Source of the DNA: Nitrospinae bacterium bin107
GTDB taxonomy: Bacteria > UBA8248
Reading direction: 5' to 3'
DNA: 64,000 bases
NCBI GenBank assembly: GCA_002238965.1
Contig: MPNJ01000017.1
Location: 24,103-88,102 of the forward strand
Shown: piece by piece, positions 34,067-43,020 of the stretch
Layout of the letters: each line of letters opens with the position of its first letter
How positions within the stretch are numbered: the stretch's first letter is position 1
Made by a program: the position numbers and the translations under genes
Notes under the pieces: generated by a model
Databases searched by the model: none
The model's input: the letters and a program-made list of their open reading frames with translations, nothing else
Told to the model about the DNA's origin: nothing

Positions 34067-35296
34067 TTATATGACCGGCCGGGTGAACCCGCGCGGCAAG
34101 ACGATGATGCCGGAAGTATCGGAGACGGCGCCGGGGTAGGAATCGGCCTCTTCAATCACCACTGATGCGCCCGCTCCGATCTGGTTGAACCTGTCGACAA
34201 TCGCTTTATCAAGCTTCGCCCCGGCTCCGATGCGGGTGTGATCCATGACGATGGAATCGACGACCTCCGCTCCCTTTTCTATGATCACGCCGCGGCCGAT
34301 GACGGAGCGCTCGATCCGCGCCCCCATAATCTGGCATCCTTCTCCGATGAGGGCGTTACCCACCCGGGTGGATACGATGCGGCTGCCCGGCCCCGGGTAG
34401 GCGCTGGTGTGAATCGGCCAGTCGGGGTTGCCCAAATCGAGGCGCGGCGCTTCTCCCAGGAGATCCATCTGCGTCTCCCAGTAGCTCTTGATGGTTCCCA
34501 CGTCGCGCCAGTAGCCCCTCTCCTCGGTGGGCCTCACGCCCGGAATATCGTTTTTCATGAAATCATAAGCAAAGAGTTTTTTGCGCTCGCCAAGCAGAGC
34601 GGGGATGATGGTGCGACCGAAGTCGTGCTCCCCCTCGCGCGCCGCATCGCTGATGAGCGCATCCATCAGCACCTGGGAGGAAAACACATAATTCCCCATG
34701 GAGCATAATGCACGCGAGGGATCGCCCGGCATGGGCCGGGGGTGGACGGGTTTTTCGTCGAAACGCTCCACCCGGCCCGTTTCGTTCACGGCCAGCACGC
34801 CGAATTCCCGGGCGTCTTCGACCGGCGCGGGCAGGGCCGATATGGTCGCGTCCGCCCCGCTTTCGAGATGGAAGCGAACCATCTGGCTCACGTCCATGCG
34901 GTAGATGTGGTCCGCCCCGAACACCAGGACGATGTCGGGCGCATTGTCGGTCACCAGGTTCCTGTTCTGATGGATGGAATCGGCCGTCCCCTTGAACCAG
35001 AATTCCCCTGCGCGCTGCTGCGGCGGGACGGCCGTTACGAAATTTTTCCCGAGCGTCCCGCTGATGTTCCACGAGCGCCGCAAATGCTCGATCAGCGATT
35101 GCGCCAGATACTGCACAAGCACATAAATGGACTGATAGCCCGAGTTCACCAGATTGCTCAGCACGAAGTCGATGATGCGGTATTTCGAGCCGAACGGCAC
35201 GGCCGGCTTGCCGCGCGCGACCGTCAGGGGGCGAAGCCTGTTTCCGGCGCCGCCCGCCATGACGAAGGATATGACTCTGGGATCGCGTGAATCCAA
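34067..35296 (-). CDS. glgC: Glucose-1-phosphate adenylyltransferase
   Basis: A 409-residue ADP-glucose pyrophosphorylase, the first committed enzyme of bacterial glycogen synthesis. The nucleotidyltransferase domain has the GGAGNRLRPLT signature and the conserved PAVPFGSKYRIIDFVLSNL, FVTAVPPQQ and WFKGTADSIHQN segments; a left-handed beta-helix (hexapeptide repeats around IGEGCQIMGARIERSVIGRG) ends the protein. The frame continues upstream into glgA, but TTG 35296, with AGGAG about eight bases before it, gives the normal family start and avoids a 136-base overlap. It lies 26 bases after glgA. Confidence 0.94.
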   Translation of the reverse strand: MDSRDPRVISFVMAGGAGNRLRPLTVARGKPAVPFGSKYRIIDFVLSNLVNSGYQSIYVLVQYLAQSLIEHLRRSWNISGTLGKNFVTAVPPQQRAGEFWFKGTADSIHQNRNLVTDNAPDIVLVFGADHIYRMDVSQMVRFHLESGADATISALPAPVEDAREFGVLAVNETGRVERFDEKPVHPRPMPGDPSRALCSMGNYVFSSQVLMDALISDAAREGEHDFGRTIIPALLGERKKLFAYDFMKNDIPGVRPTEERGYWRDVGTIKSYWETQMDLLGEAPRLDLGNPDWPIHTSAYPGPGSRIVSTRVGNALIGEGCQIMGARIERSVIGRGVIIEKGAEVVDSIVMDHTRIGAGAKLDKAIVDRFNQIGAGASVVIEEADSYPGAVSDTSGIIVLPRGFTRPVI

Positions 35297-35322
35297 GCTC
35301 TGGCTCCTTTGTCCGATTCGTC

Positions 35323-36804
35323 TCAACGCGTCTGCGGGCGCATCGCCTTCTCGTACAACTCGACATAGCGGGGCGCGACGCCGTCCCAGCCGGAATCCTT
35401 CTCCATCGCGTTGCGCATCATCATACGCCAAAGCCCCTGATCCAAAAACACCCGGCAAATTTCCTCCATCCCAGCGAGAAATTCGGCCGGGGCGAACTGA
35501 TCGTAATGAAAGCCGGTGTCGGCATCCCGGTCGGGTATGGGTGACGAGGAAACCGAATCCGCAAGCCCCCCGACCCGCCGCACGTAAGGCAGGGCGCCGT
35601 AGCGCATGGCGTATAACTGGTTCAGGCCCGAGGGTTCATAGCGCGAGGGCATGAGCAGGACGTCACCCCCCGCGTACATGCGGTGAGAGAGCGCTTCGTC
35701 GTAGGCGGGCACGAAGGCCATCCGGCCCCGGTGGGACGAGGCGGCCTCGGCGAGTCCTTTTTCCAGCTCCTCCTCCCCGGTTCCCAGGATGGCCAGGCTT
35801 ATGCCTGAATCCATCAGCTCATCCATCGTTTCGAGAATCAGGTCGATTCCCTTCTGATGCGCCAGCCGAGAGACGACGACGCACAAGGGCCCCCCCGCGT
35901 CCGGGTCCAGCGCCAACTCCGCCTGAAGCGCCGCCTTGCACTTCGCCTTGCTATCCGGGTGCGCGCTCGAGAACGGCGCCGGAATGTGCGGGTCGGTCTC
36001 CGGGTTCCAGACCGCATCGTCGATGCCGTTCATGATGCCGAACAATGAGTTTTTTCTGAGAGCGACCACCCCTTCGAGCCCCTCTCCCTGCTCTTCCGTC
36101 AGCATCTCCTGCGCATACCGCTCGCTCACAGTGGAGAAGACGTTGCTGAACAAAATGCCGCCCTTCATGAAACTCACGTCGCCGTGAAACTCGAGTCCCT
36201 CCATGCCCATCACCTCATCAGGCAGGCATGTATGCGCAAAATCATCCGGGTGGAACCGGCCCTGATACGCCAGGTTGTGGATGGTGAAAACGGTGGAGAC
36301 TCCGCTCCATTTCTCATCGTCCGCGCGGCGGTATTCCAGCAAGGGCGGAATCAAGGCGCTTTGCCAGTCATGGCAATGGATGAGGGAAGGATAGGCTCTT
36401 TCATGCTCCATGTGGGAGAGCGCGCCCCTTGCGAAGCGGGCGTAGCGCTCCGCATTGTCGGGGAACGGCCCGCGCGCGTCCCCGTAGAATCCGTCCCTAT
36501 CGAACAGGTCATCCGCCGCGACGAGTCTGACCGAAACGCCCTCGTGTTCGAGAGAGAATATCTCGTAGTGAGCATCGGAAAAGACATCTGAGACCTGTCC
36601 GGGAGGCTCAATTTCATATTCCCGAAAAATGGAGCGGTACGCAGGCAGATAGACGCAGACCTTGTGGCCCATCCGCCCCAGGGCCAAAGGCAGCGCGCCG
36701 ATGACGTCGCCCAGTCCGCCCGATTTGGCGAAAGGGAACATCTCGCTCGCCACCATAGTGATTTCGATTGGCTTGTCCGTCATTCCGCCTGCCCCTGTGT
36801 TCAT
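35323..36804 (-). CDS. glgA: Glycogen synthase (ADP-glucose type)
   Basis: A 493-residue GT5 glycosyltransferase that extends alpha-1,4-glucan from ADP-glucose. It shows the ADP-glucose-binding KSGGLGDV (27-34), a CHDWQSALIPPLL motif, SRLAHQKGIDL and the C-terminal PSRYEPSGLNQLYAMRYG catalytic loop. ATG 36804 was chosen because GAGGA lies six bases upstream; the longer frame to 36864 and a shorter ATG at 36783 are less likely. It starts the minus-strand glgA-glgC-peptidase operon. No branching enzyme is in the window. Confidence 0.95.
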   Translation of the reverse strand: MNTGAGGMTDKPIEITMVASEMFPFAKSGGLGDVIGALPLALGRMGHKVCVYLPAYRSIFREYEIEPPGQVSDVFSDAHYEIFSLEHEGVSVRLVAADDLFDRDGFYGDARGPFPDNAERYARFARGALSHMEHERAYPSLIHCHDWQSALIPPLLEYRRADDEKWSGVSTVFTIHNLAYQGRFHPDDFAHTCLPDEVMGMEGLEFHGDVSFMKGGILFSNVFSTVSERYAQEMLTEEQGEGLEGVVALRKNSLFGIMNGIDDAVWNPETDPHIPAPFSSAHPDSKAKCKAALQAELALDPDAGGPLCVVVSRLAHQKGIDLILETMDELMDSGISLAILGTGEEELEKGLAEAASSHRGRMAFVPAYDEALSHRMYAGGDVLLMPSRYEPSGLNQLYAMRYGALPYVRRVGGLADSVSSSPIPDRDADTGFHYDQFAPAEFLAGMEEICRVFLDQGLWRMMMRNAMEKDSGWDGVAPRYVELYEKAMRPQTR

Positions 36805-36924
36805 CCGTTCCTCGCTTTGGCGTTGCACGCCGTCCATACTCGAAGCCTTCGGCAATCTATACATGAATCATAACGCCTATGTTACAATCGAATGAAGGAT
36901 TCATGAAAAACCCATGGAGGTTCC

Positions 36925-37329
36925 ATGCGGTATCTGGTGCGCGGAAAAGTCATCGAGGGCAAAGGCGCGGCTTTGCTAAAAGCCATCGAGTCCGGTGAAC
37001 TCGGGCGCGGCTCCATTGCGCACCAAACTTTCCTGAAGTGCATGAAAAAGGCGCGTCTCACCAAGGAGGGCCAGGTTCGCTGGCTCGAGGTCTGCTACTG
37101 CCGCGAGGCGTTCGGGCCGGGTTATGAGTTGTATGAGGAACTACCCTACTGGGAGGCGTATTTCGAGGAAATCGACGTGCGCTTCGCCCGGAAACCGGAG
37201 GATTGCGAGGGCTATCCCGTCTGCGGGGATTGCGACTGCACGGCAAAGCTCGAATCGAAACTCGAAAAACTGGGCGGCCCCTTCTTCAAGCACCTGAAAG
37301 AAACCGCCTCCTCTCCATCCTCACCCTGA
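36925..37329 (+). CDS. Conserved-looking hypothetical protein, cysteine-rich C-terminus
   Basis: A 134-residue soluble protein with a good GGAGG site six bases before its ATG. I do not recognise its family. The N-terminal half starts MRYLVRGKVIEGKGAALLKA, like a small alpha/beta domain with a GKGAALL turn. The second half contains six cysteines in CYC (57-59) and CEGYPVCGDCDC (93-104), which look like a metal or disulphide site. It is flanked by glgA (divergent) and the LpxL-type gene (convergent, overlapping by nine bases), so it is transcribed alone. The good codon use and ribosome-binding site argue for a real gene. Confidence 0.7.
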   Translation: MRYLVRGKVIEGKGAALLKAIESGELGRGSIAHQTFLKCMKKARLTKEGQVRWLEVCYCREAFGPGYELYEELPYWEAYFEEIDVRFARKPEDCEGYPVCGDCDCTAKLESKLEKLGGPFFKHLKETASSPSSP

Positions 37330-38307
37330 ACCGGCCCAGCGCGCACGACCCTGGCTTTTCGTGAGTTTCCACCTGTCATGAATCCACAGGTACTGCTCCG
37401 GACCTTTTCGAATAAAATTTTCCGTCTCCTCGTTCACGGTTTTCGTGAGCCTCTCGATTTCTTTCTTTGCGCTTGGCGCGTTCATGTCGGGCGTTATCGG
37501 CTCGCTCAGCAATATTTCGTAACGGCGGTCATCGCCTTTTCTCAGGCAAGAGATCAGGACGAGGGGCCGGTTGTATAAAACTGCGAGCGCGGCGGGGGCG
37601 GGCGTCGTCCTGGCGGGCTTGCCGAAGAACGGCGCGTCGATTCCGTCGCCGCCCGCGTTCTGATCCGCGAGAATCGCCACCGAGCGGCCCTTGCGCAGCG
37701 CCTCGCGCAGATGGAAGAAAGCGTTTTTCTTGGATAATATCTCCTGCCCGGAGGATGCGCGCATTTCATACAGCGAAGCTTCGAGCTTCCGGTTGTCCAG
37801 GGGACGTACGGGGACTGTGAGCGGAATCCCCGCCAGTGCGCCGGCATGGGCGAGGAATTCCCAGTTCCCCAGATGCGGCACGACGAACACGCAGCCGCCC
37901 GCATCCTCGTGAATTGCCCGCACCTTATCTATTGTCTCTTCTGCGCCGTCCACGATATCGCGCACCGTTTTCTCTGCGCGCCGCAAATCGAAATGGGTGA
38001 GAAACTTCGCTCCCTCCAGACAGGTGAGTATGAACGAACGGCAACTGCGCCTCGCCAGAACCAGGCGCTGCGCCTCGTCGAGTTCGGGAAACGCGATGCG
38101 CAGGTTGGCGCGCGCGATGCGCCTTCTCCTCGGAGCGAACCGGAATATCGCCTCCCCGACTATGACGGAGAACGCACGGCAGACCCCGTAGGGGAGCATG
38201 CGAATCAGCCTCAAAACCGAGATGATCAGGGCGTATTCCACCCATTGGTGAAATGCGCCCTTGTCTTTGCTGCGCTTTCTCCTGGTGGACTCTGTGGGTT
38301 TGCTCAC
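37321..38307 (-). CDS. LpxL/HtrB-family acyl-ACP-dependent acyltransferase
   Basis: A 328-residue membrane-associated acyltransferase. The family motif HX4E is present (His145-Glu150 in HLGNWEF), and the later DQNAGGDGIDAPFFGKPA segment is typical of the LpxL/LpxM/HtrB group, which transfers an acyl chain from acyl carrier protein to lipid A. A basic N-terminus and a hydrophobic stretch (about 22-36) suggest membrane anchoring. GTG at 38307 overlaps the ketosynthase stop in a GTGA; the longer frame to 38388 overlaps the ketosynthase. It is the last gene of the fatty-acid synthase cluster, which suggests that its acyl donor is the cluster's own product. Confidence 0.88.
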   Translation of the reverse strand: MSKPTESTRRKRSKDKGAFHQWVEYALIISVLRLIRMLPYGVCRAFSVIVGEAIFRFAPRRRRIARANLRIAFPELDEAQRLVLARRSCRSFILTCLEGAKFLTHFDLRRAEKTVRDIVDGAEETIDKVRAIHEDAGGCVFVVPHLGNWEFLAHAGALAGIPLTVPVRPLDNRKLEASLYEMRASSGQEILSKKNAFFHLREALRKGRSVAILADQNAGGDGIDAPFFGKPARTTPAPAALAVLYNRPLVLISCLRKGDDRRYEILLSEPITPDMNAPSAKKEIERLTKTVNEETENFIRKGPEQYLWIHDRWKLTKSQGRARWAGSG

Positions 38308-39602
38308 GGCGCGGCGACGATGGTCGCGGAGGATTGCCCGCCGATGCCGTGGCTCAGGGACAAGAACGCGGCCCCCGCGACGGCGCATTCCACGGTGGGG
38401 ATGTGGAGGGCATCGAACGCGTCGTCTTTGCGCTCGAAACCGGGCGTGGGCGGAAGGCGGCCGTCTTTCAAGGCGCAGAGCCCCAGCACGATATCGGCCA
38501 AATCGCTGGCTGAGCCCATGTGTCCCGTATAGGGCTTCCAGCCGGCAAGCGGAACCGGGTCCTTCACCTGATCGCTGAATTCCAGCAAGGCGGACAATTC
38601 ACCTGCGTCTCCCCGGGGCGTCGCGCTCCCGTGGGGAAGGATGAAAGCCAGATCATCGGGTTCTATGTCCGCCTCGGCCACCGCCGATTCCACCGAATGG
38701 CGCACCGCGCCGGTTGGAACGGGAATATAGCGTTCAGTGGAGTATTCCTGGCAATTCGCCGTTCCCATCACGCGGCCCAGGGGCTTTGCGCCACGCGCTC
38801 GGGCGGATTCGGCGCTCTCGAGCACCAGGGCGGCGGCGCCCTCTCCGGGAAAGAATCCATCGCGCCTCTTGTCGAAAGGCCGGAACGACGCCGCGCCCTC
38901 TTTCGCCTGGGAGAGAATACCCAGGCCGTCTAGTTCCAGGAGCACCATGGGGTGCGCCCAGCTACCGCAGCCCACGACCAGGCCGACGTCGGCTTCGCCA
39001 AAGCGGAGCACGCGATCGCAGTTTTCGAGCGCCTGCGCGCCGCAGGAAGAAAGACTGGAAAAACTGCCATTCGGCCCCATAAATTCGTACATGGACGATA
39101 AATAGCTGAAAAGATTGTTGGGCAGGCCTTCGAGCAGGTAAAAAGGACTTACCCTGTGGAGCGCCGCCTCGTTAAGCAAGGCGGGTTCCGGCGCCTCCCA
39201 CGCATCGCCTGCCGTCTCCTTGAGCGCCGCGTAGAAATCCACGTAGCCCACTCTCGTGAAATCGCCTGAACCGACGTAGAGGGATTTTCTCTCAGGCGAC
39301 ACCTCGCCCATATCGAGTCCGGCGCAAGCCACCGCCTCGGCGGCGGCGTGAAGCCCCAGGATGGAGCTTCTGTTCAGGAACTTCCGCTGGCTCGCGAGTT
39401 TGGGCGGCACCTCGGGCGGGTCTTCATGGCCGGAAACGACGCCGTGGTAGGCGAAATTACCCGGAAGAGACGCATTCTCCTCGCTCGGATGGTGGTCGAC
39501 CCCGCATTTTCCGGCGCGGAGCGATTTCCAGTTCTCCCCTGCGCTCCCGCCTATGGCGGTCAACAGCCCCACGCCCGTTATCCATACTTCTTCGCCTCGC
39601 AT
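38304..39602 (-). CDS. Beta-ketoacyl-ACP synthase (divergent)
   Basis: A 432-residue thiolase-fold condensing enzyme. The active-site triad is intact: Cys187 (SSLSSCGAQALEN), His324 (LPHGSATPRGD) and His361 (WKPYTGHMGSAS). It is diverged from FabF in the segment before the cysteine and in the substrate-cover region (DFTRVGYVDFY). It overlaps the downstream acyltransferase by four bases and lies 12 bases after the FabZ-like gene, in an apparent long operon. It may handle a specialised step (initiation or late elongation) of the acyl chain made by this locus. Family firmly seen; step inferred. Confidence 0.88.
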   Translation of the reverse strand: MRGEEVWITGVGLLTAIGGSAGENWKSLRAGKCGVDHHPSEENASLPGNFAYHGVVSGHEDPPEVPPKLASQRKFLNRSSILGLHAAAEAVACAGLDMGEVSPERKSLYVGSGDFTRVGYVDFYAALKETAGDAWEAPEPALLNEAALHRVSPFYLLEGLPNNLFSYLSSMYEFMGPNGSFSSLSSCGAQALENCDRVLRFGEADVGLVVGCGSWAHPMVLLELDGLGILSQAKEGAASFRPFDKRRDGFFPGEGAAALVLESAESARARGAKPLGRVMGTANCQEYSTERYIPVPTGAVRHSVESAVAEADIEPDDLAFILPHGSATPRGDAGELSALLEFSDQVKDPVPLAGWKPYTGHMGSASDLADIVLGLCALKDGRLPPTPGFERKDDAFDALHIPTVECAVAGAAFLSLSHGIGGQSSATIVAAP

Positions 39603-39614
39603 CGCTCATTCCGC

Positions 39615-40067
39615 CTAACTCAACCGAACTTCGCGTCTTAAAATACGAAAATGATGGCGCTGCTCCTCGGGGTCTTCATAATCCGCAAGCGGCGCCACCT
39701 TTCCGGCAAAATCGGCGACCACCCGGCGCTCCCCCTCCACGGTGGCCACTCCCCTGAAATTATTGAGTCCTTCTTCCTCTCCACGCGCCTCCACGTTCAG
39801 GAGAACCTGATCCCCCGGAAAGGCGAATCCATAGTACCTGACGCTCCGGACCTTTTCCAAAAGAATCCACCGGTTGAAATCCGAACCCGCCGCCTCCAGC
39901 CAGCCCGCAAGCTGAACCAGCGCCTCGAATATCAGCGCGCCCGGCATAACGGGGAACCGGGGGAAGTGATACTCCAGAAAATCCTCGCTCATCGTAATGT
40001 TCTTCACCCCCTGGATGGAGACACCCGCCTCCCACGCCGTCACCCTGTCCACAAGCATGTATCTCAA
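39615..40067 (-). CDS. FabZ/FabA-like 3-hydroxyacyl-ACP dehydratase
   Basis: A 150-residue hotdog dehydratase. The catalytic pair His34 and Glu48 sit in HFPRFPVMPGALIFEAL, matching the HFP...MPGxLxxEA core of FabZ with the same 14-residue separation. It should remove water from 3-hydroxyacyl-ACP to give trans-2-enoyl-ACP. It is 11 bases after acpS and 12 bases before the divergent ketosynthase gene. A second FabZ-like protein of the same size lies at 42553, suggesting two dehydratases specialised for chain length. Confidence 0.87.
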   Translation of the reverse strand: MRYMLVDRVTAWEAGVSIQGVKNITMSEDFLEYHFPRFPVMPGALIFEALVQLAGWLEAAGSDFNRWILLEKVRSVRYYGFAFPGDQVLLNVEARGEEEGLNNFRGVATVEGERRVVADFAGKVAPLADYEDPEEQRHHFRILRREVRLS

Positions 40068-40078
40068 ATCACCGCCCC

Positions 40079-40495
40079 CTAATCCGCCTCTTCCGGCGCG
40101 TCCTCACCCAGGAGAATCACCTGGGCCACCGCCAACTCCAGCGTATGGCTCAGTGAAACGGTGAACCGGGTGATCTTCTTGCGCGCGCTCATCCGCTCCA
40201 TCGAACCGCTCAGTTTTAGCGTGGGCTTGCCCGAAGCCGCCGATTCCACCTCAATCTCGCGCAGGCGGCCCCTGCCGCCCAGCCCGCCCGGTTCGGAAAT
40301 GCCGAGGCCGAAGGCCTTGAGGCAGGCTTCTTTCGCCGCGAAGCGGGCCGCGAAATGGGGATATGGGTTACGGCGCTTCAGGCAATACGCCCGCTCGGCA
40401 TCGGTGAAAACGTCCTCACCGAACGCCTCGTGGCGCTCGTAGGCTTCCTTCAGGCGCGCCACCTCCACCAAATCCACCCCCTGGTACAGCCGCAT
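40079..40495 (-). CDS. acpS: Holo-ACP synthase (4'-phosphopantetheinyl transferase)
   Basis: A 138-residue AcpS-type enzyme that moves phosphopantetheine from CoA onto the ACP serine. Its opening GVDLVEVARL (6-15) has the magnesium-binding Asp8, and RFAAKEACLKAFG carries the conserved KEA glutamate; the final SLSHT motif is present. A normal size. It lies inside the fatty-acid cluster (17 bases after fabG), so it probably activates the cluster ACP at 45561, and may also serve the housekeeping ACP. Confidence 0.93.
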   Translation of the reverse strand: MRLYQGVDLVEVARLKEAYERHEAFGEDVFTDAERAYCLKRRNPYPHFAARFAAKEACLKAFGLGISEPGGLGGRGRLREIEVESAASGKPTLKLSGSMERMSARKKITRFTVSLSHTLELAVAQVILLGEDAPEEAD

Positions 40496-40512
40496 CCTGA
40501 ATTTCCCCCGCC

Positions 40513-41265
40513 CTAGCCGGTGAGCAGGCCGCCGTCCACGGCTATCGCCTGGCCGTTGATATAATCCGATTCCGCCGACGCCAGGAACACCACGAGCCTG
40601 GCCACGTCCTCCGGCTCGCCGAAGCGGCCCGCCGGTATGCGCCCCATAATCACGTCACCGCCCTTCTCGCGCACGCGCTCGCTCATGTCGGTGACGATCA
40701 TGCCCGGCAAAATGGTGTTGAACTGGATGCCGCGTTTACCCATCTCGGCGGCGCAGGCGCGCATGAAGGCAATGATACCCGCCTTGGCGGAAGCGTAGTT
40801 CGTCTGACCGGCTCCCCCCGAGACCCCCATGACGGAGGAAATGCTGATCACCTTGCCGGAGCGCTTTCTGAGCATGATCTCGCCTGCCGCCTTCGTGCAG
40901 TGGTAGGCGCCGTCCAGGCTCACGCCGAGCACCTTGCGCCAGCCCGCGGGCTTCATGGTGAGCAGCAAGCCGTCCTGAATGACGCCCGCGTTGTTCACCA
41001 GGATGTCGAGCGTACCGAAATCCGCCTTCACCTTCTCGAACATCGCCGTCACGTCTTCGAAAGAGGAGACGTCGGCCCGGTAGGTATTCGCCTGCCCGCC
41101 GGCCGCCTCGATTTCCCCCTTCACCTCCTCGGCGGCCTCCGCCGAGCGGCTGTAGTTAATCGCCACCGAAGCGCCCGCCTCGGCCAGCGCCGTGCAGCAG
41201 GCGCGACCGATGCCCCGACCGCCCCCGGTCACCAGCGCAATTTTTCCGCTCAAATCGATTTTCAT
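40513..41265 (-). CDS. fabG: 3-oxoacyl-ACP reductase (SDR)
   Basis: A 250-residue short-chain dehydrogenase. It has the cofactor motif TGGGRGIG, NNAG, the catalytic Ser-Tyr-Lys (ISSVMG with NYASAKAG) and the C-terminal NGQAIAVDGGLLTG end typical of FabG. It reduces 3-oxoacyl-ACP with NADPH. AAAGGTGA precedes the ATG. It is flanked by acpS and a FabF-type ketosynthase in the same operon, so it should supply the keto-reduction step of this synthase. Confidence 0.93.
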   Translation of the reverse strand: MKIDLSGKIALVTGGGRGIGRACCTALAEAGASVAINYSRSAEAAEEVKGEIEAAGGQANTYRADVSSFEDVTAMFEKVKADFGTLDILVNNAGVIQDGLLLTMKPAGWRKVLGVSLDGAYHCTKAAGEIMLRKRSGKVISISSVMGVSGGAGQTNYASAKAGIIAFMRACAAEMGKRGIQFNTILPGMIVTDMSERVREKGGDVIMGRIPAGRFGEPEDVARLVVFLASAESDYINGQAIAVDGGLLTG

Positions 41266-41290
41266 TCTGGATCACCTTTCTTCTGGGTTG

Positions 41291-42556
41291 CTAAGCCGCC
41301 TTGCTCACGAGGAGTGTGGCGTTTTGTCCGCCGAAACCGAAGGAATTCGTGATGGCGGCGGGCACGGGCATCTCTCTCGCCCCCTCGGCCACATAGTCGA
41401 GATCGCACTTCGGGTCCGGGTTCTCCAGATTCGCCGTAGGATGCACGATGTCGCGCGCCACGCTCAAGGTCGTGAAGATAAACTCGGGCGCGCCGCAGGC
41501 TGCGATCAAATGCCCGATCATGGATTTCGACGAACTCACCGCCAGCGCATCCGCCCGCGCGCCGAACACCTCGCGAATCGCCCTGGACTCGACCGGATCG
41601 TTCAGTTTCGTGCCCGTGCCGTGCGCATTGACGTAGGCGACGTCACCGGGCGTGAGACCCGCATCCCCCAACGCCTCGCTCATCGCGCGAACGGCTCCGC
41701 GGCCCGCCGGGTGCGGGGCCGTCACCTGATGAGCGTCCATACTCGCCCCGTAGCCCGCAAGAACGGCGCAGGGCGCAGCTCCCCGCTTGCGCGCATGGGC
41801 TTCTGATTCGAGAACCACCACGCCTGCCCCTTCGCCCACAGCGAGTCCTGTGCGTTTCCTGTCGAACGGGCGGCAAACGGGAACTTTCGATTCAGACGCC
41901 GCTCCCAGCAGGAGGAATATGGCCATTCCGACAGGATGGATCATCGAATCTGCCCCGCCGCAAAGAACCACGTCCGCCTCACCCCTGCGAATCATTCGCA
42001 TCCCGAGTCCTATCGCCTGTCCCGCCGCCGCACAGGCGGAGGTGATGGTGCCGGTGGGGCCTGCGAGTTCGAACCACTCCGCCATCTTCGACGTCGCCCG
42101 CTCGGGCGGGTTGTTGAAGTAACCCGATTCTTGCGTCATCTCGAGTTCTCTGGCGAAACGCACGGCGTCGAATCCGTTTTCGGGGTCCGCCCAGGCCGCA
42201 AAATCCTCCAGCCGGTAGCTGCTCAAACCGGTTCCCATCACCACGCCCGCGCGTTCGGGCGCGTAATCGCCGGGGCGCATCCCGGCGTCCGTCATCGCAC
42301 TTTGCGCGGCGTCGAGCGCGAACAACACCCTGCGCTCCCCCTCGCCTGCGTATTCCTCGGGCAATCTCTCCCTGATGGCGCGGAGCGACTCCTCGGTGAC
42401 CTCGCCGGCGCCCGCGATGGGCAACGCCTTCGCGTCGAAAGACGCAATCGGCGCGAGTCCCGATTCACCGGCAAGCGCACGTCGCCAGCAAGTCTCCACG
42501 TCTGCGCCCAGTGAGGTCACTATGCCGAGTCCGGTGATGAATACCTGCGCGCTCAT
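41291..42556 (-). CDS. FabF-type beta-ketoacyl-ACP synthase
   Basis: A 421-residue elongating ketosynthase. The catalytic residues are Cys175 (SACAAAGQAIG), His312 (NAHGTGTKLND) and His349 (SKSMIGHLIAACG), and it ends in the canonical SFGFGGQNATLLV. Its start overlaps the stop of the upstream FabZ-like gene in an ATGA. One of three active ketosynthases plus one inactive homologue in the cluster; it could be the main elongating enzyme. A standard FabF is about 412 residues, so the length fits. Confidence 0.92.
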   Translation of the reverse strand: MSAQVFITGLGIVTSLGADVETCWRRALAGESGLAPIASFDAKALPIAGAGEVTEESLRAIRERLPEEYAGEGERRVLFALDAAQSAMTDAGMRPGDYAPERAGVVMGTGLSSYRLEDFAAWADPENGFDAVRFARELEMTQESGYFNNPPERATSKMAEWFELAGPTGTITSACAAAGQAIGLGMRMIRRGEADVVLCGGADSMIHPVGMAIFLLLGAASESKVPVCRPFDRKRTGLAVGEGAGVVVLESEAHARKRGAAPCAVLAGYGASMDAHQVTAPHPAGRGAVRAMSEALGDAGLTPGDVAYVNAHGTGTKLNDPVESRAIREVFGARADALAVSSSKSMIGHLIAACGAPEFIFTTLSVARDIVHPTANLENPDPKCDLDYVAEGAREMPVPAAITNSFGFGGQNATLLVSKAA

Positions 42557-43005
42557 GCCGTCTCCTCGAGCGCCAGCCAGCCGTAGCTTTTGAAGCGCTC
42601 CTTGAGACCGTCAGGATCGTCATTGGGAAAATGGGGATAGACGAACCGCTCCGCCCTGGCTACGGGAACGCCGTCTTTCTCGATTCTCGCACGGCACAGG
42701 CTCGCCCGTTCGTTCGTATCGATTATCTCGCCATGGATCTCCACGGACGCTCCGGGGCGCAGATCGCTCACCACCTCCACGTCGTCGATGAGCGAAATGA
42801 CGCAGGAGGTCTTGAAATCATACGTGCAGATCACGAGCCACCCCGTAATCTGCGCCATCGCTTCTATCAAGATAGAGCCGGGCACGCGGGGGGCGCGCCG
42901 GAAATGGGCGTTCAGATACGCTTCTGAAAGCGGAAACGTCTTGACGCCCACGATGCGTTCGCCGCGCACCATCTCCTTGATCTGATCGATATAGAGAAAC
43001 CGCAA
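42553..43005 (-). CDS. FabZ-like 3-hydroxyacyl-ACP dehydratase
   Basis: A 150-residue hotdog protein with catalytic His34 and Glu48 in AHFRRAPRVPGSILIEAM, where the FabZ HFP is changed to HFR but the PG and E are kept. It overlaps the FabF-type gene (ATGA) and lies 15 bases after the ketosynthase-like gene with no active cysteine. Same length as the dehydratase at 39615 but clearly diverged, so likely a different chain-length or stereochemical preference. Confidence 0.85.
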   Translation of the reverse strand: MRFLYIDQIKEMVRGERIVGVKTFPLSEAYLNAHFRRAPRVPGSILIEAMAQITGWLVICTYDFKTSCVISLIDDVEVVSDLRPGASVEIHGEIIDTNERASLCRARIEKDGVPVARAERFVYPHFPNDDPDGLKERFKSYGWLALEETA

Positions 43006-43020
43006 TTTCCTGTTCTCCCG

